The notes under the pieces are model-generated. The model saw nothing but the letters and a program-made list of their open reading frames with translations, ran no database searches and was not told where the DNA came from. From the NCBI RefSeq assembly GCF_003730295.1, contig NZ_QTSZ01000020.1, positions 1 through 50,797 of the forward strand: DNA of 50,797 nt. The letters run 5' to 3'. Positions 25,013 to 32,896 of the stretch are shown here, piece after piece (within the stretch, counting starts at the first letter, position 1; the number at the start of each line of letters is the position of its first letter). The stretch comes from Ornithinibacillus gellani (GTDB lineage Bacteria; Bacillota; Bacilli; Bacillales; Amphibacillaceae). A program made the translations under genes and the position numbers.

Positions 25013-25285
25013 ATGGATGATTTAATTATTTGCAGATGTGAGGAAGTCTCATTAGCGGACATAAAGAGAACCGCTCATATGTATCAATGTTCTGCACGTG
25101 AAGTTAAATTACGTACACGTGCTGGCATGGGATATTGTGGCGGTCGCACATGCAGACCTGCTGTAGATGCAGTTTTGGAAGAAGTGACTGGTGAAAAACC
25201 CGGAAATGATATTCCATTGAAAGTTTCTCCGCCGGTAAGACCGGTATCACTTTCAACTTTAGGAGGCAGTGAGCGTCATGAGTAA
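25013..25285 (+). CDS. BFD-like [2Fe-2S] protein, electron-transfer subunit
   Basis: The 90-residue protein has the four cysteines of the bacterioferritin-associated ferredoxin fold: IICRCEEVS (Cys7, Cys9) and GMGYCGGRTCRP (Cys42, Cys47). In multi-subunit amine dehydrogenases this domain is often fused to the large FAD subunit; here it is a separate gene at the head of the operon. A GGGGGG site lies about 12 bases upstream, rather far from the ATG. It overlaps the next gene by 8 bases. Confidence 0.82.
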   Translation: MDDLIICRCEEVSLADIKRTAHMYQCSAREVKLRTRAGMGYCGGRTCRPAVDAVLEEVTGEKPGNDIPLKVSPPVRPVSLSTLGGSERHE

Positions 25286-25676
25286 CCATCGTATTATGGA
25301 TCATCCCGTATTAGGTAAATTAGAAAAAACGGAAGAAATAACCTTTATCTTTGATGGCAAATCATATACAGGTTTTAAAGGAGATACGGTTGCTTCTGCC
25401 TTGCTTGCTCACGGAATCCGCCAATTGAGGGTCCAAGAAGAAAGCGGTAATCCTAGAGGAATCTATTGTAATATAGGTCATTGTTTTGAATGCCGTGTCA
25501 CTATTAACCATGTAGAAGGCGTTCGCTCCTGCATGACACCGATTGAACACAATATGGTGGTAGAAAGCGGCCGACTACAACCAGTACCTTTTAAATCAAC
25601 TGAAGCAGACAAATTGCCACGTACATATGCTGAATTTGAACGAGGGCTGCACAAGGAGGATGACCCACATGTATGA
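25278..25676 (+). CDS. [2Fe-2S] ferredoxin-like subunit (HcnA/OoxC type)
   Basis: The 132-residue protein is a short iron-sulfur subunit of the HcnA type. An N-terminal beta-grasp (FIFDGKSYTGFKGDTVASAL) is followed by the cluster-binding motif YCNIGHCFECRV and a later Cys in GVRSCMTP, giving C-x4-C-x2-C-xn-C. It carries electrons between the two flavoprotein subunits. I start it at the ATG 11 bases from GGAGG; an upstream GTG in frame is less likely. It overlaps the next gene by 8 bases. Confidence 0.85.
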   Translation: MSNHRIMDHPVLGKLEKTEEITFIFDGKSYTGFKGDTVASALLAHGIRQLRVQEESGNPRGIYCNIGHCFECRVTINHVEGVRSCMTPIEHNMVVESGRLQPVPFKSTEADKLPRTYAEFERGLHKEDDPHV

Positions 25677-26880
25677 TGTCGTCATTATAGGCGCAGGTCC
25701 AGCTGGGTTATCTGCAGCTATCGCCTGTCGCGAATGGGATTTGCATGTATTGGTATTAGATGAATTTCCAAAACCAGGTGGTCGTTTATTAGGTCAACTT
25801 CACCAAGAACCAAGCGGAGAATGGTGGAATGGTATCCAAGAAACCAACTTATTATTAGAAAAAGCACAAAAGTACGATACAGATATTCGCTGCGGTGTAT
25901 CAGCCTATCATATTGAAAAGCTGGAGCATGGCTATGCTATACATACGAATCAAGGAAGCTTTGAAACAGAGAATCTATTATTAGCAACAGGCGCAGCAGA
26001 ATCCGCAGTACCTGTCCCTGGTTGGACACTTCCTGGAGTGATGTCAATCGGCGCGGCACAAGTAATGACCAATGTTCATCGTGTGAAGGTAGGTCAAAAA
26101 GGGATTGTCGTAGGAGTCAATGTGCTTTCTGCAGCCATCGCCCGGGAGCTCCAATTAGCAGGAGTCGAGCTGCACAGTATGGCATTACCAGCATCTAATC
26201 CTGCAACTGTCCAGCATAGTAACCCAAATACTGTCATGGACGGCTTAGTTAGAATCGCTCATTTGGCTCCTTCAGCCTTCCTGCGATTTGGCAGTAAATT
26301 TGCCAAAGCAAGCTGGGTTCGAAGACTGGCCGTCAAGTTTTATCCCAAAGGTGGCGTGAAAATGTGGGGAATGCCAATCCACATTCGTAAAGCAATCCTT
26401 TCCATTAACGGCAACGATAGGGTGGAATCTGTCACCATGTGCCGTATTAATGCGGACGGAGAGCAAATTCCAGGCACAGAGGAAAACATTACAGTAGACT
26501 TTGTTTGTATTGCTGGTGGATTATATCCACTTACAGAATTAGCCGCAGTCATCGGCTGCCCATTTCGCTATATGGAAGAGCTTGGTGGACATGTTCCAAT
26601 CCACAGTGAACGAATGGAAACACCATTAAAGGGCGTATATGTTGCCGGTAATATTACTGGTATTGAAAGCGCCAAAGTAGCACGTGCCCAAGGAGAATTG
26701 GCTGGACTATCCATTGCCGCAGACAAATTAAAAGCCCATGCCGATTTACAGCAACATGTTGAAGATGCTGTAAAACTTGTTGCAACTACTAGGGCAGATG
26801 CAACAATTCAATTCCATCCGCATATTACTGATGGTCGTCATAAAATGGAACAAGCATTCCAGCAAACAAAATCAAGTTAA
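25669..26880 (+). CDS. FAD/NAD(P)-binding large subunit (HcnB/OoxA type)
   Basis: This 403-residue flavoprotein has an N-terminal dinucleotide fold, DVVIIGAGPAGLSAAIACRE, then GGRLLGQLHQE, a second nucleotide region VGQKGIVVGVNVLSAAIARE, and GVYVAGNITGIESAKVARAQG near the end. It corresponds to the A subunit of octopine oxidase, HcnB and the hydroxyproline dehydrogenase large chain, but lacks the fused C-terminal BFD domain, which is supplied by the first gene. The ATG lies after AAGGAGGATGA. The three genes overlap and form one operon, divergent from the DAO-family catalytic subunit. Confidence 0.86.
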   Translation: MYDVVIIGAGPAGLSAAIACREWDLHVLVLDEFPKPGGRLLGQLHQEPSGEWWNGIQETNLLLEKAQKYDTDIRCGVSAYHIEKLEHGYAIHTNQGSFETENLLLATGAAESAVPVPGWTLPGVMSIGAAQVMTNVHRVKVGQKGIVVGVNVLSAAIARELQLAGVELHSMALPASNPATVQHSNPNTVMDGLVRIAHLAPSAFLRFGSKFAKASWVRRLAVKFYPKGGVKMWGMPIHIRKAILSINGNDRVESVTMCRINADGEQIPGTEENITVDFVCIAGGLYPLTELAAVIGCPFRYMEELGGHVPIHSERMETPLKGVYVAGNITGIESAKVARAQGELAGLSIAADKLKAHADLQQHVEDAVKLVATTRADATIQFHPHITDGRHKMEQAFQQTKSS

Positions 26881-26894
26881 TCATAATGAGAAGC

Positions 26895-26957
26895 AAATGG
26901 CTCCCTTTCAAGAATGACCTATACATACGGTTCACTCTTTTATAGAGAGCCATTTTT
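26895..26957 (+). terminator. Terminator after the redox operon
   Basis: AAATGGCTCCCT pairs with AGAGAGCCATTT (one G-U) across a 37-base loop, followed by a short T run. It lies 14 bases after the stop codon. Confidence 0.55.
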
Positions 26958-27008
26958 CATTTGTAAAACGATGCTTGAACGTAATTCAGGGATGTCACGT
27001 TAATCTAT

Positions 27009-27695
27009 CTATTTTTTTCCAAACATTCCTTTACTTGTATACACTTTACCGCTGTTTAAATCCAGACAATTTAATTGTCCTCCAAATACACATCCACCAT
27101 CAATACCAATAATACGGTTATTTCCATAATACACATCATAGTTTCCTGATTGATTTAATGCAGCAGTTGGCGTATGCCCAAATACAACTGTCTTTTCCCC
27201 TTCATATCCGCGATGAAAAGCATCCCTAATCCAAACCAAATCATGTGGATCAGTCTCAGCAATCGGTTGTCCAGGAACAACTCCCGCATGAACAAAAATA
27301 TGGGTATCCGTTTCATAATAATAGTCTAGTTGTTTAATGAAATCAACATGGGCAGAAAAAAGCTCCGAATCCGGCAATTGCATCGAATCAATCGTAGAAT
27401 CATAGCTTTTTAAAGTGAATATCGCACCATTTCTTTCCCAACGTTCCCATGCACCATCCTGTCCGTCTGCTGCAGCAACCATCATATCATCGTGATTACC
27501 GCGAAGCACAATTGCACCCGTTTCCTTTAATTCAATAACCTTCTCCAATACAGCTTTGGAATTTGGTCCACGATCTACATAATCACCTAATAAAATAAGC
27601 TGATCTTTTTCTGGATTATAATCAGCTAACTTGAGTATATTTTCAAAGGCTGTTATTTCTCCATGTATATCACTCGTTACCAAAGTTCTTTTCAT
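27009..27695 (-). CDS. PPP-family metallophosphoesterase (PrpE/ApaH-like)
   Basis: The 228-residue protein has the phosphoprotein-phosphatase set of metal motifs: TSDIHGEITAF (GDxHG-like, here SDIHG), LLGDYVDRGPNSKAV near 40-55, VLRGNHDDMM near 70, and later HAGVVPGQP and FGHTPTA. Members are serine/threonine phosphatases or diadenosine tetraphosphatases. It is a lone gene; no partner kinase is next to it, so substrate specificity is open. Confidence 0.87.
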   Translation of the reverse strand: MKRTLVTSDIHGEITAFENILKLADYNPEKDQLILLGDYVDRGPNSKAVLEKVIELKETGAIVLRGNHDDMMVAAADGQDGAWERWERNGAIFTLKSYDSTIDSMQLPDSELFSAHVDFIKQLDYYYETDTHIFVHAGVVPGQPIAETDPHDLVWIRDAFHRGYEGEKTVVFGHTPTAALNQSGNYDVYYGNNRIIGIDGGCVFGGQLNCLDLNSGKVYTSKGMFGKK

Positions 27696-27795
27696 TCCTA
27701 ATACACTCCCTATCTACCACAATCTCTTTTTTTACTGTAGCAACAGGAAATATAAAAAACAAATAGAAAAGCTTTTCATGCTGAATTTTTAGGTA

Positions 27796-27893
27796 ATAAA
27801 ATGAAACTTCAATCAGTGGAGATTTTCGCACTTCCATCACTGATAGTTAGTTGAACCAATCTGGCCTTTACTGGCCGCTGATCTGTGATAAAA
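27796..27893 (+). repeat. Dispersed intergenic repeat, copy E (internal deletion)
   Basis: This copy keeps the 5' end (ATGAAACTTCAATCAG), the first hairpin and the core AGTTGAACCAATCTGG, but jumps from ACTGGCC directly to the 3' end ATCTGTGATAAA. It lacks the second hairpin entirely. Confidence 0.8.
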
Positions 27894-27910
27894 AATACCA
27901 AATAGCTAAT

Positions 27911-27942
27911 AACCCCCTACATCATCCACCATGTAGAGGGTT
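27911..27942. terminator. Hairpin downstream of the SinI-like gene
   Basis: AACCCCCTACAT and ATGTAGAGGGTT pair over 12 bases (one mismatch) with an 8-base loop. There is no strong T run, so it is a possible terminator for the SinI-like gene. The stretch from here to 28055 shows no further feature. Confidence 0.4.
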
Positions 27943-28055
27943 CCTTCTTTATGTAAATCAATAAAAAATAATAGAGAAAGGGGCTTGATGCAGACTCCGG
28001 TTCGTTCATATATATTTCTAGACCACCCCTAGCCCATTTTCACCCCATACAGCTG

Positions 28056-28232
28056 TTAAATGACGGAATGAATAACCAGCTTATCTTTACGCTGCTTCGC
28101 AAGCTTATTCAAAATCCCTTGAACCTCTTTTGTTGATAAGCCAATATTCCTAGCCTGTGTGATTAACTCGACCCATTCCAAATCAACACCTTTATCCTTT
28201 TCCTTCCCGGTAAAATGACTCCCCACCATCAT
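28056..28232 (-). CDS. SinI-family antirepressor-like protein
   Basis: The 58-residue protein contains the SinI/SinR dimerisation helices: VDLEWVELITQARNIGLSTKEV followed by a second short helix LNKLAKQRK. In B. subtilis SinI (57 residues) uses this segment to sequester the biofilm repressor SinR. I chose the ATG behind GAAAGGGG; the longer frame would add 10 residues upstream. No sinR or DNA-binding gene is adjacent, unlike the sinI-sinR pair of B. subtilis. Confidence 0.72.
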   Translation of the reverse strand: MMVGSHFTGKEKDKGVDLEWVELITQARNIGLSTKEVQGILNKLAKQRKDKLVIHSVI

Positions 28233-28459
28233 TTTTCCCCTTTCTTTCCTTTCTGCCCCCAAGTATATTCTGTGAAAGTTAAATTTAGGTTAAGTTAAAC
28301 AAAATCGTCATAAACTTATGAAATCTTGGCCATTTTACCACTTCAATCGAACATATCCATAAACAATTTCATTTCTCTTCCACATGAAATCCAATATAAT
28401 AAGAATCACACGCCTATGATCCTATTCAAAAAAACATTATTCCTTGGATAAACAATCCC

Positions 28460-28513
28460 TTTATCACTGATTAACTGGCTGTAAGCCCACCAATAATTGA
28501 AGTTTCACTTTAT
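28460..28513 (-). repeat. Dispersed intergenic repeat, copy F (internal deletion, inverted)
   Basis: The only copy in reverse orientation. Read on the minus strand it starts AAAGTGAAACTTCAAT, skips the core, and resumes at GGGCTTACAGCCAGTTAATC to the end. It lies 85 bases upstream of the SDR-like gene. The rest of the gap (28233-28597) shows no gene. Confidence 0.75.
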
Positions 28514-28597
28514 TTGGGGAAGTAATAAGGAATCAAGTCTATGCATAGGCTGAAAAATGATATCGGTAACATATACTTTATTAGGGGTGTTATATAT

Positions 28598-29197
28598 ATG
28601 AAGATTTTATTAGTTGGGGCAACCGGAACAATTGGCCAAATCGTATATGAGGAATTAAAAGCGGACGCGGAAATCATTCAGGCAAGTCGTCATGCGCCAG
28701 ATTATCCCGTTGATATTACCTCACAAGACAGCATCAAACAGCTGTTCAATCAGGTTGGTCCATTGGATGGGATTATCTGTACAGTTGGGGCGGCACATTT
28801 TGGCCCGTTAGAGGAAATGACTCCTGAACAGAATTTAATTGCTGTCCATAGTAAACAGTTGGGACAAATCAATATGGTTTTACTTGGTCAAAAGTATTTA
28901 CGCGATCATGGAAGTATAACATTGACAACAGGAATCTTAATGGATGACCCACTAAAAACAGCAGCCTCTGCTGCAATGGCAAATGGTGCAGTATCCGCAT
29001 TTGTAAAATCGGCAGCAATCGAAATACCACGTGGAATCCGTATAAATCATGTTAGTCCATCAATGCTGGAAAAATCGAAAGAAAAGCACGGGAAGTTATT
29101 TCAAGGATATGAGCCTGTTTCATCTACGCGAATTGGTTTAGCATATCGGAAAAGTGTTTTCGGGGCACAGACAGGACAGGCATATAAAGTGTATTAG
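28598..29197 (+). CDS. Short-chain dehydrogenase/reductase-like protein
   Basis: The 199-residue protein starts with a Rossmann NAD(P) motif KILLVGATGTIGQIV, then short-SDR features: PLDGIICTVGAAHFGPLEEMT, SITLTTGILMDDP, the stretch AMANGAVSAFVKSAAIEIPRG in the catalytic helix region, and IRINHVSPSML. The usual catalytic Tyr-x3-Lys is not obvious in this short form, as in several uncharacterised SDRs of Bacillus. I start it at the ATG beginning this motif; the longer frame upstream has no binding site. Single gene; function unknown. Confidence 0.78.
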   Translation: MKILLVGATGTIGQIVYEELKADAEIIQASRHAPDYPVDITSQDSIKQLFNQVGPLDGIICTVGAAHFGPLEEMTPEQNLIAVHSKQLGQINMVLLGQKYLRDHGSITLTTGILMDDPLKTAASAAMANGAVSAFVKSAAIEIPRGIRINHVSPSMLEKSKEKHGKLFQGYEPVSSTRIGLAYRKSVFGAQTGQAYKVY

Positions 29198-29202
29198 ACA
29201 TT

Positions 29203-29334
29203 CCGTACGCCAGTTCATACACGGCAACATGCAACCAAATTAAATCAGATTTGTTTATTGTAGGCGATATCAATCAAATGGCTAAACCTGCCCTTTCCAT
29301 ACGCTTAGCAATGCGACTGGCGACGTCCGTATAA
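29203..29334 (+). pseudogene. Possible flavoprotein gene remnant
   Basis: Directly after the SDR stop, another plus-strand frame stays open for about 43 codons and reads SDLFIVGDINQMAKPALSIR before a stop. This resembles the C-terminal FAD-contact region of oxidoreductases (VGD...KPALS), but there is no start codon or upstream domain. It may be a decayed fragment or chance. Confidence 0.2.
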
Positions 29335-29355
29335 GCGTCCTTATCCTATTATTGC

Positions 29356-29395
29356 AAAATGGAAGGGCATGCAACTCCCCCTTCCATTTTTGTTT
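29356..29395. terminator. Bidirectional terminator
   Basis: AAAATGGAAGGG and CCCTTCCATTTT pair perfectly over 12 bases with an 11-base loop, flanked by A and T runs. It sits at the stop codon of the minus-strand lipoprotein and could end transcripts from both sides. Confidence 0.65.
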
Positions 29396-29852
29396 AAGGA
29401 ATTTGAACGACAAATATATAAGAGGCTTCACCATTTGGCCACTCTGCAGTTACCTCCAATATATGACGACCCGATTCTGCAGGTAGATGCAATTGATAAT
29501 CTGTTAATGGTGCTCGTTTTTTTCGTGTCTCTCCATGCCATTCGTAAATGGACACAGTTGGTTCAGAATCATCACTAAACATAATAACAGCTTCTTCCTC
29601 TTTCGTAGCAACTATCCCTTCAAGACCTTCCGCTATTTGTGTCGGGGAAGCAGCATCTGTCATGTTTACAATTGTACTTCCCAGATGTTTGGTTTCCCAG
29701 CGAAATCCACCTTTGGTAAGCGGAATTCGCTCATCATTTATAATTAAATATGCTTCTGGTGGGGACGTATTGGAAGGTTGTGCTCCTTCCTGATGGCAAG
29801 CTGTCAGTATCAATAAAAACAATAAACCTATGAACAAGCTATTGTTTCGCAT
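29394..29852 (-). CDS. Small lipoprotein, function unknown
   Basis: The 152-residue protein has a lipoprotein signal with lipobox LTAC (Cys19) and a beta-rich mature part without recognised domain. It starts at the ATG preceded by GGGGGGAAG; the longer frame upstream overlaps the DUF4260 gene. It closes the four-gene set that begins at the 195-residue membrane-anchored protein. Confidence 0.75.
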   Translation of the reverse strand: MRNNSLFIGLLFLLILTACHQEGAQPSNTSPPEAYLIINDERIPLTKGGFRWETKHLGSTIVNMTDAASPTQIAEGLEGIVATKEEEAVIMFSDDSEPTVSIYEWHGETRKKRAPLTDYQLHLPAESGRHILEVTAEWPNGEASYIFVVQIP

Positions 29853-29878
29853 TGTCTTCCCCCCATATCCCACTGTAT

Positions 29879-30226
29879 TTAAACCCTTTGTAAGTGGGTG
29901 TCCTGAAAACCACTTGGATATTTCAGTCCAAAACCACACATGCGATCCATTCCAATATGAGCACCTAATATAAGTCCTGCTGTAATGATCCAAGGAATTG
30001 AAAAAATAATTCCCAATAAGCATAACAGCACAGCTAAAGTGAATGTATGTACGACATTATAAACAATTGCTCCTATTCGCTTATCCCATCCATACGCTAG
30101 CATAGATAAATCCGGTGTAAATAATAAAATTATAAATAATAACCAGCTATATCCGTGCACACCATATACATAAAGACATAGAATCAGAATGGCTGCTCCT
30201 TCCAAGTGAAGTAAGATTCGATTCAA
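29879..30226 (-). CDS. DUF4260 membrane protein
   Basis: This 115-residue protein has three to four transmembrane helices and the DUF4260 closing motif GAHIGMDRMCGFGLKYP followed by FQDTHLQRV. The family is of unknown function. Its start lies 2 bases after the DUF2332 stop region, so both are on one transcript. Confidence 0.83.
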   Translation of the reverse strand: MNRILLHLEGAAILILCLYVYGVHGYSWLLFIILLFTPDLSMLAYGWDKRIGAIVYNVVHTFTLAVLLCLLGIIFSIPWIITAGLILGAHIGMDRMCGFGLKYPSGFQDTHLQRV

Positions 30227-30228
30227 TG

Positions 30229-31266
30229 CTAACTTCCCCTTTCTTCCGGCAATAGCCAGTTAAACCAGTTTCCATGTGGAGCTGTTTCCGCTAACCGTTC
30301 TGTTTTTCGTTTCCCATTAGGATAGGAATCCAAATGTAAAAAGCGATTACCAATATTATTATAAATATGATATAAATCTCGATTCTTTCCTGCAACATCG
30401 ATATTCTGCATTAATAATGACAACTGACGCTTTGGAAGCTGATTTGCCACATGCGTATGGAAAATACAGATTGCTGTCTGTTCAGGAATACGTGCGATTA
30501 GCTTTGGTAACAAACTTACTCCATCACCTTCTATCAGCTCTGGTGGCTGCGCACGTACGACAGCTGCTGCCTGTTCAAACAATTTCCTTCTCACATGATG
30601 GCTTGGCCAAATCAATGCCTTTAACCAAGCACAATCTGTTGTTTTACTCACATCGTTAATATGTAAATCCAGTCCAATACGTGCTGCTACATTAGGAATA
30701 AACTGATGAAGGTTTGGTAATGTTCCAGTTGTTTTTGCCTCTATTAAAACAGCGGATTGTTTACTCCCGAGTACTTGTCCATCATGATACTGATAGCTAT
30801 ATTGATCCCACAATAACTGCAACCCAGCGCTCGTACCTAATTCAATGAATGTAATTGGCTTTTTTGCTCTTTCTTGCACCAAACAAAAGCTGGGAAATAG
30901 ATAGCTGCATCGACGCACTTCATTCGTTTGGACAAGTTTCTCTCGTAACAGTTCTTGAATAGCTTGTTTGCGCTCTAGACAGTATCGCTTAAATATCGGA
31001 AAACAAAGCTCGGGGCTTCTTGGATTTTCTGTCATGCTACCATAAAAGCCCCGAAGCACATGGTCTTTATCCTGATCCAGCAAATACTGAACTGCAGCAA
31101 AAAATAAATTAGGGATTGGTTGATCCTTTCTCGTGTGCAAGCACATATCAAGCAGCTGTTTATCCTTAGCAACCTCAATACTTAATTTTTCATATAATGT
31201 GCAGGACCCTTTACACTCTTCCTCTGCAAATCTGACAAAATACGTTGATAGTTTGGAGTCATCCAT
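30229..31266 (-). CDS. DUF2332 family protein
   Basis: The 345-residue soluble protein matches the DUF2332 family: an N-terminal helical region (YFVRFAEEECKGSCTLYEKL), then RSPELCFPIFKRYCLERKQ, ITFIELGTSAGLQLLWDQYS (a Rossmann-like, methyltransferase-like glycine loop) and a C-terminal half with FHTHVANQLPK. No function has been shown for this family to my knowledge; the glycine loop suggests a nucleotide- or SAM-type binding fold, which is inference. Confidence 0.85.
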   Translation of the reverse strand: MDDSKLSTYFVRFAEEECKGSCTLYEKLSIEVAKDKQLLDMCLHTRKDQPIPNLFFAAVQYLLDQDKDHVLRGFYGSMTENPRSPELCFPIFKRYCLERKQAIQELLREKLVQTNEVRRCSYLFPSFCLVQERAKKPITFIELGTSAGLQLLWDQYSYQYHDGQVLGSKQSAVLIEAKTTGTLPNLHQFIPNVAARIGLDLHINDVSKTTDCAWLKALIWPSHHVRRKLFEQAAAVVRAQPPELIEGDGVSLLPKLIARIPEQTAICIFHTHVANQLPKRQLSLLMQNIDVAGKNRDLYHIYNNIGNRFLHLDSYPNGKRKTERLAETAPHGNWFNWLLPEERGS

Positions 31267-31295
31267 CCACTTTCCCCCTCGTATCTCATTATTGA

Positions 31296-31883
31296 TTAAT
31301 TTGTTCGTTTTTTTCTAAATAATAGAATCGAAACAATGATTCCCCCGATGATGATTGCAATCCCATAATAAAGTGTTTCATTGGTGAATGAAAAAGCCCA
31401 TTTTTCTTTTCCTTCCGTTGGCAGTTTCACATTGGTTTGTTTGGAAACCATTTGAAATAATTTACTTTTTTCAGATGAATCATCCTGTAATTGATCATCC
31501 ATCACTTGAAGCATACCATTTGGTCCTGCCACCGGAACAAGGAAATTAGTATCCTTTTTTCTTTCTAGAAATAATAGAAAAACCCCTCCATCCACTTGAA
31601 ATTCTTCTGCCCATCCTACATCCATTTCATCAATGCCAATGGTCGTCATTTCATACGCCTCTCCTGCATAAACATTTTTCACATGAAATGGATAGCCTTG
31701 AAAGATATATTTACTTTGTTTTGGCCGTGCAGTAAAATCATAAGTCCCTTCCACAATCACATCTGTACGCTCTAAGATTTCAGCTGAATCTAGTTCTGCC
31801 CAGCTTGTTGCAGATACGCTCACGGTTCCAAAACATAATGCTGCAATTACTATAGCTGTCACGGTAGCAAACCTTTTAAGCAT
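31296..31883 (-). CDS. Exported protein with C-terminal membrane anchor
   Basis: The protein (195 residues) has an N-terminal signal peptide (LKRFATVTAIVIAALCFGTVSVSA), an extracytoplasmic domain of about 140 residues and a C-terminal helix (YYGIAIIIGGIIVSILLF) ending in RKKRTN, the sorting-like tail of a membrane-anchored surface protein. The domain is not recognised. It is the first gene of the set that continues with DUF2332, DUF4260 and the small lipoprotein, starting after GGAGGGG. Confidence 0.75.
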   Translation of the reverse strand: MLKRFATVTAIVIAALCFGTVSVSATSWAELDSAEILERTDVIVEGTYDFTARPKQSKYIFQGYPFHVKNVYAGEAYEMTTIGIDEMDVGWAEEFQVDGGVFLLFLERKKDTNFLVPVAGPNGMLQVMDDQLQDDSSEKSKLFQMVSKQTNVKLPTEGKEKWAFSFTNETLYYGIAIIIGGIIVSILLFRKKRTN

Positions 31884-32006
31884 GCTGTCCCCTCCTTCTA
31901 TTGATTAGACGATTCACATACAACAAAGGTTTCATATTTGCTTTTTTCCTAATTGTGTTTGAATCATTATTTCATTGAAGTCCATTATCTATAACCATCT
32001 ATAACA

Positions 32007-32044
32007 AAAAAAGAGAACACGAATAATGATATTGTGCCCTCTCC
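32007..32044 (-). terminator. Terminator after the alpha/beta hydrolase gene
   Basis: On the minus strand GAGAGGGCAC pairs imperfectly with GTGTTCTC, followed by a T7 run, directly after the hydrolase stop. Confidence 0.65.
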
Positions 32045-32048
32045 AAAA

Positions 32049-32822
32049 TTACGGAAGTCGATTTGATAAAAAATCTGTAATCAACGCCAAAAAGCGTTCA
32101 GGTTCTTCAATATTTGGTGCATGTCCAGATTGTTCAAACAAATAAAAATGGGCATGCGGAATATGATCAGCAATTTCTTTTCCTTGCGCTGGCGGATTTA
32201 ACCCGTCATACTTTCCACTGATCACTAGCGTTTCCGCGGTTACCTGATTTAATTCATTACGAAAATCAAAATCAGCTAATGCATCTGCAGCAATTTGTTG
32301 CTGCTCCGGGATTAGCCTTCCAGGTATAGAAGCCATCCAAGTTCCAACAGCATCTAGATCATGAAAAATATATTGCACCAGCCTCCCAAGCTGTTCGTCA
32401 AATGCAAGATGCCCCAGTTCCCTTTGATGTTCAGCCATTAAACCTTCATCCTGATTTTTATGGTGTGCACTTCCAGACACAAGTATTAATTTCTTTACCC
32501 GATCAGGTATAGCAATCGCAACGCCTTGTGCAATGTAAGTCCCCATTGACATACCCAGTAAACTTGCCTGCTCTATCTCCAACGTATCCATCAAAGCAAT
32601 TACATCCTGAATATGATCTGCTAACGAATAGGCATCTGGTTTACTTGATTTGCCATGACCCCTGGCATCATAAGCAATCACACGGTAATGATTATGAAAG
32701 TAATTCATTTCCTGCTTTAGCATATGGTGATTACTCGTTAATCCGTGTATTAGGATAAGTACTTCCCCGCTGCCTTTTTCTTCATAAAAAAGCTCCACAT
32801 CATTCACAGCCAATTGAGGCAT
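32049..32822 (-). CDS. Alpha/beta hydrolase
   Basis: The 257-residue protein has the canonical alpha/beta-hydrolase pattern: oxyanion region LILIHGLTSNHHM, AYDARGHGKSSKP, nucleophile elbow LLGMSMGTYIAQ (Ser), acid region VISGKYDGLNPPAQG and catalytic His in FEQSGHAPNIEEPERF. The arrangement is of the carboxylesterase/3-oxoadipate-enol-lactonase type; substrate unknown. The start used is the ATG 8 bases from GGAGGGG; two upstream starts lie on or before that site. Confidence 0.88.
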   Translation of the reverse strand: MPQLAVNDVELFYEEKGSGEVLILIHGLTSNHHMLKQEMNYFHNHYRVIAYDARGHGKSSKPDAYSLADHIQDVIALMDTLEIEQASLLGMSMGTYIAQGVAIAIPDRVKKLILVSGSAHHKNQDEGLMAEHQRELGHLAFDEQLGRLVQYIFHDLDAVGTWMASIPGRLIPEQQQIAADALADFDFRNELNQVTAETLVISGKYDGLNPPAQGKEIADHIPHAHFYLFEQSGHAPNIEEPERFLALITDFLSNRLP

Positions 32823-32896
32823 GGTCATCCCCTCCACCATTCCATGATATATACTAGTTTAACAAACAAATCCAGTCATTGCCTGCTTTCCTATCA

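Noticed and set aside
23278-26880. Hydrogen cyanide synthase (hcnABC)
   Set aside because: Subunit types match, but so do opine and hydroxyproline dehydrogenases. The divergent arrangement and separate BFD gene differ from hcnABC, so no symbol was given.
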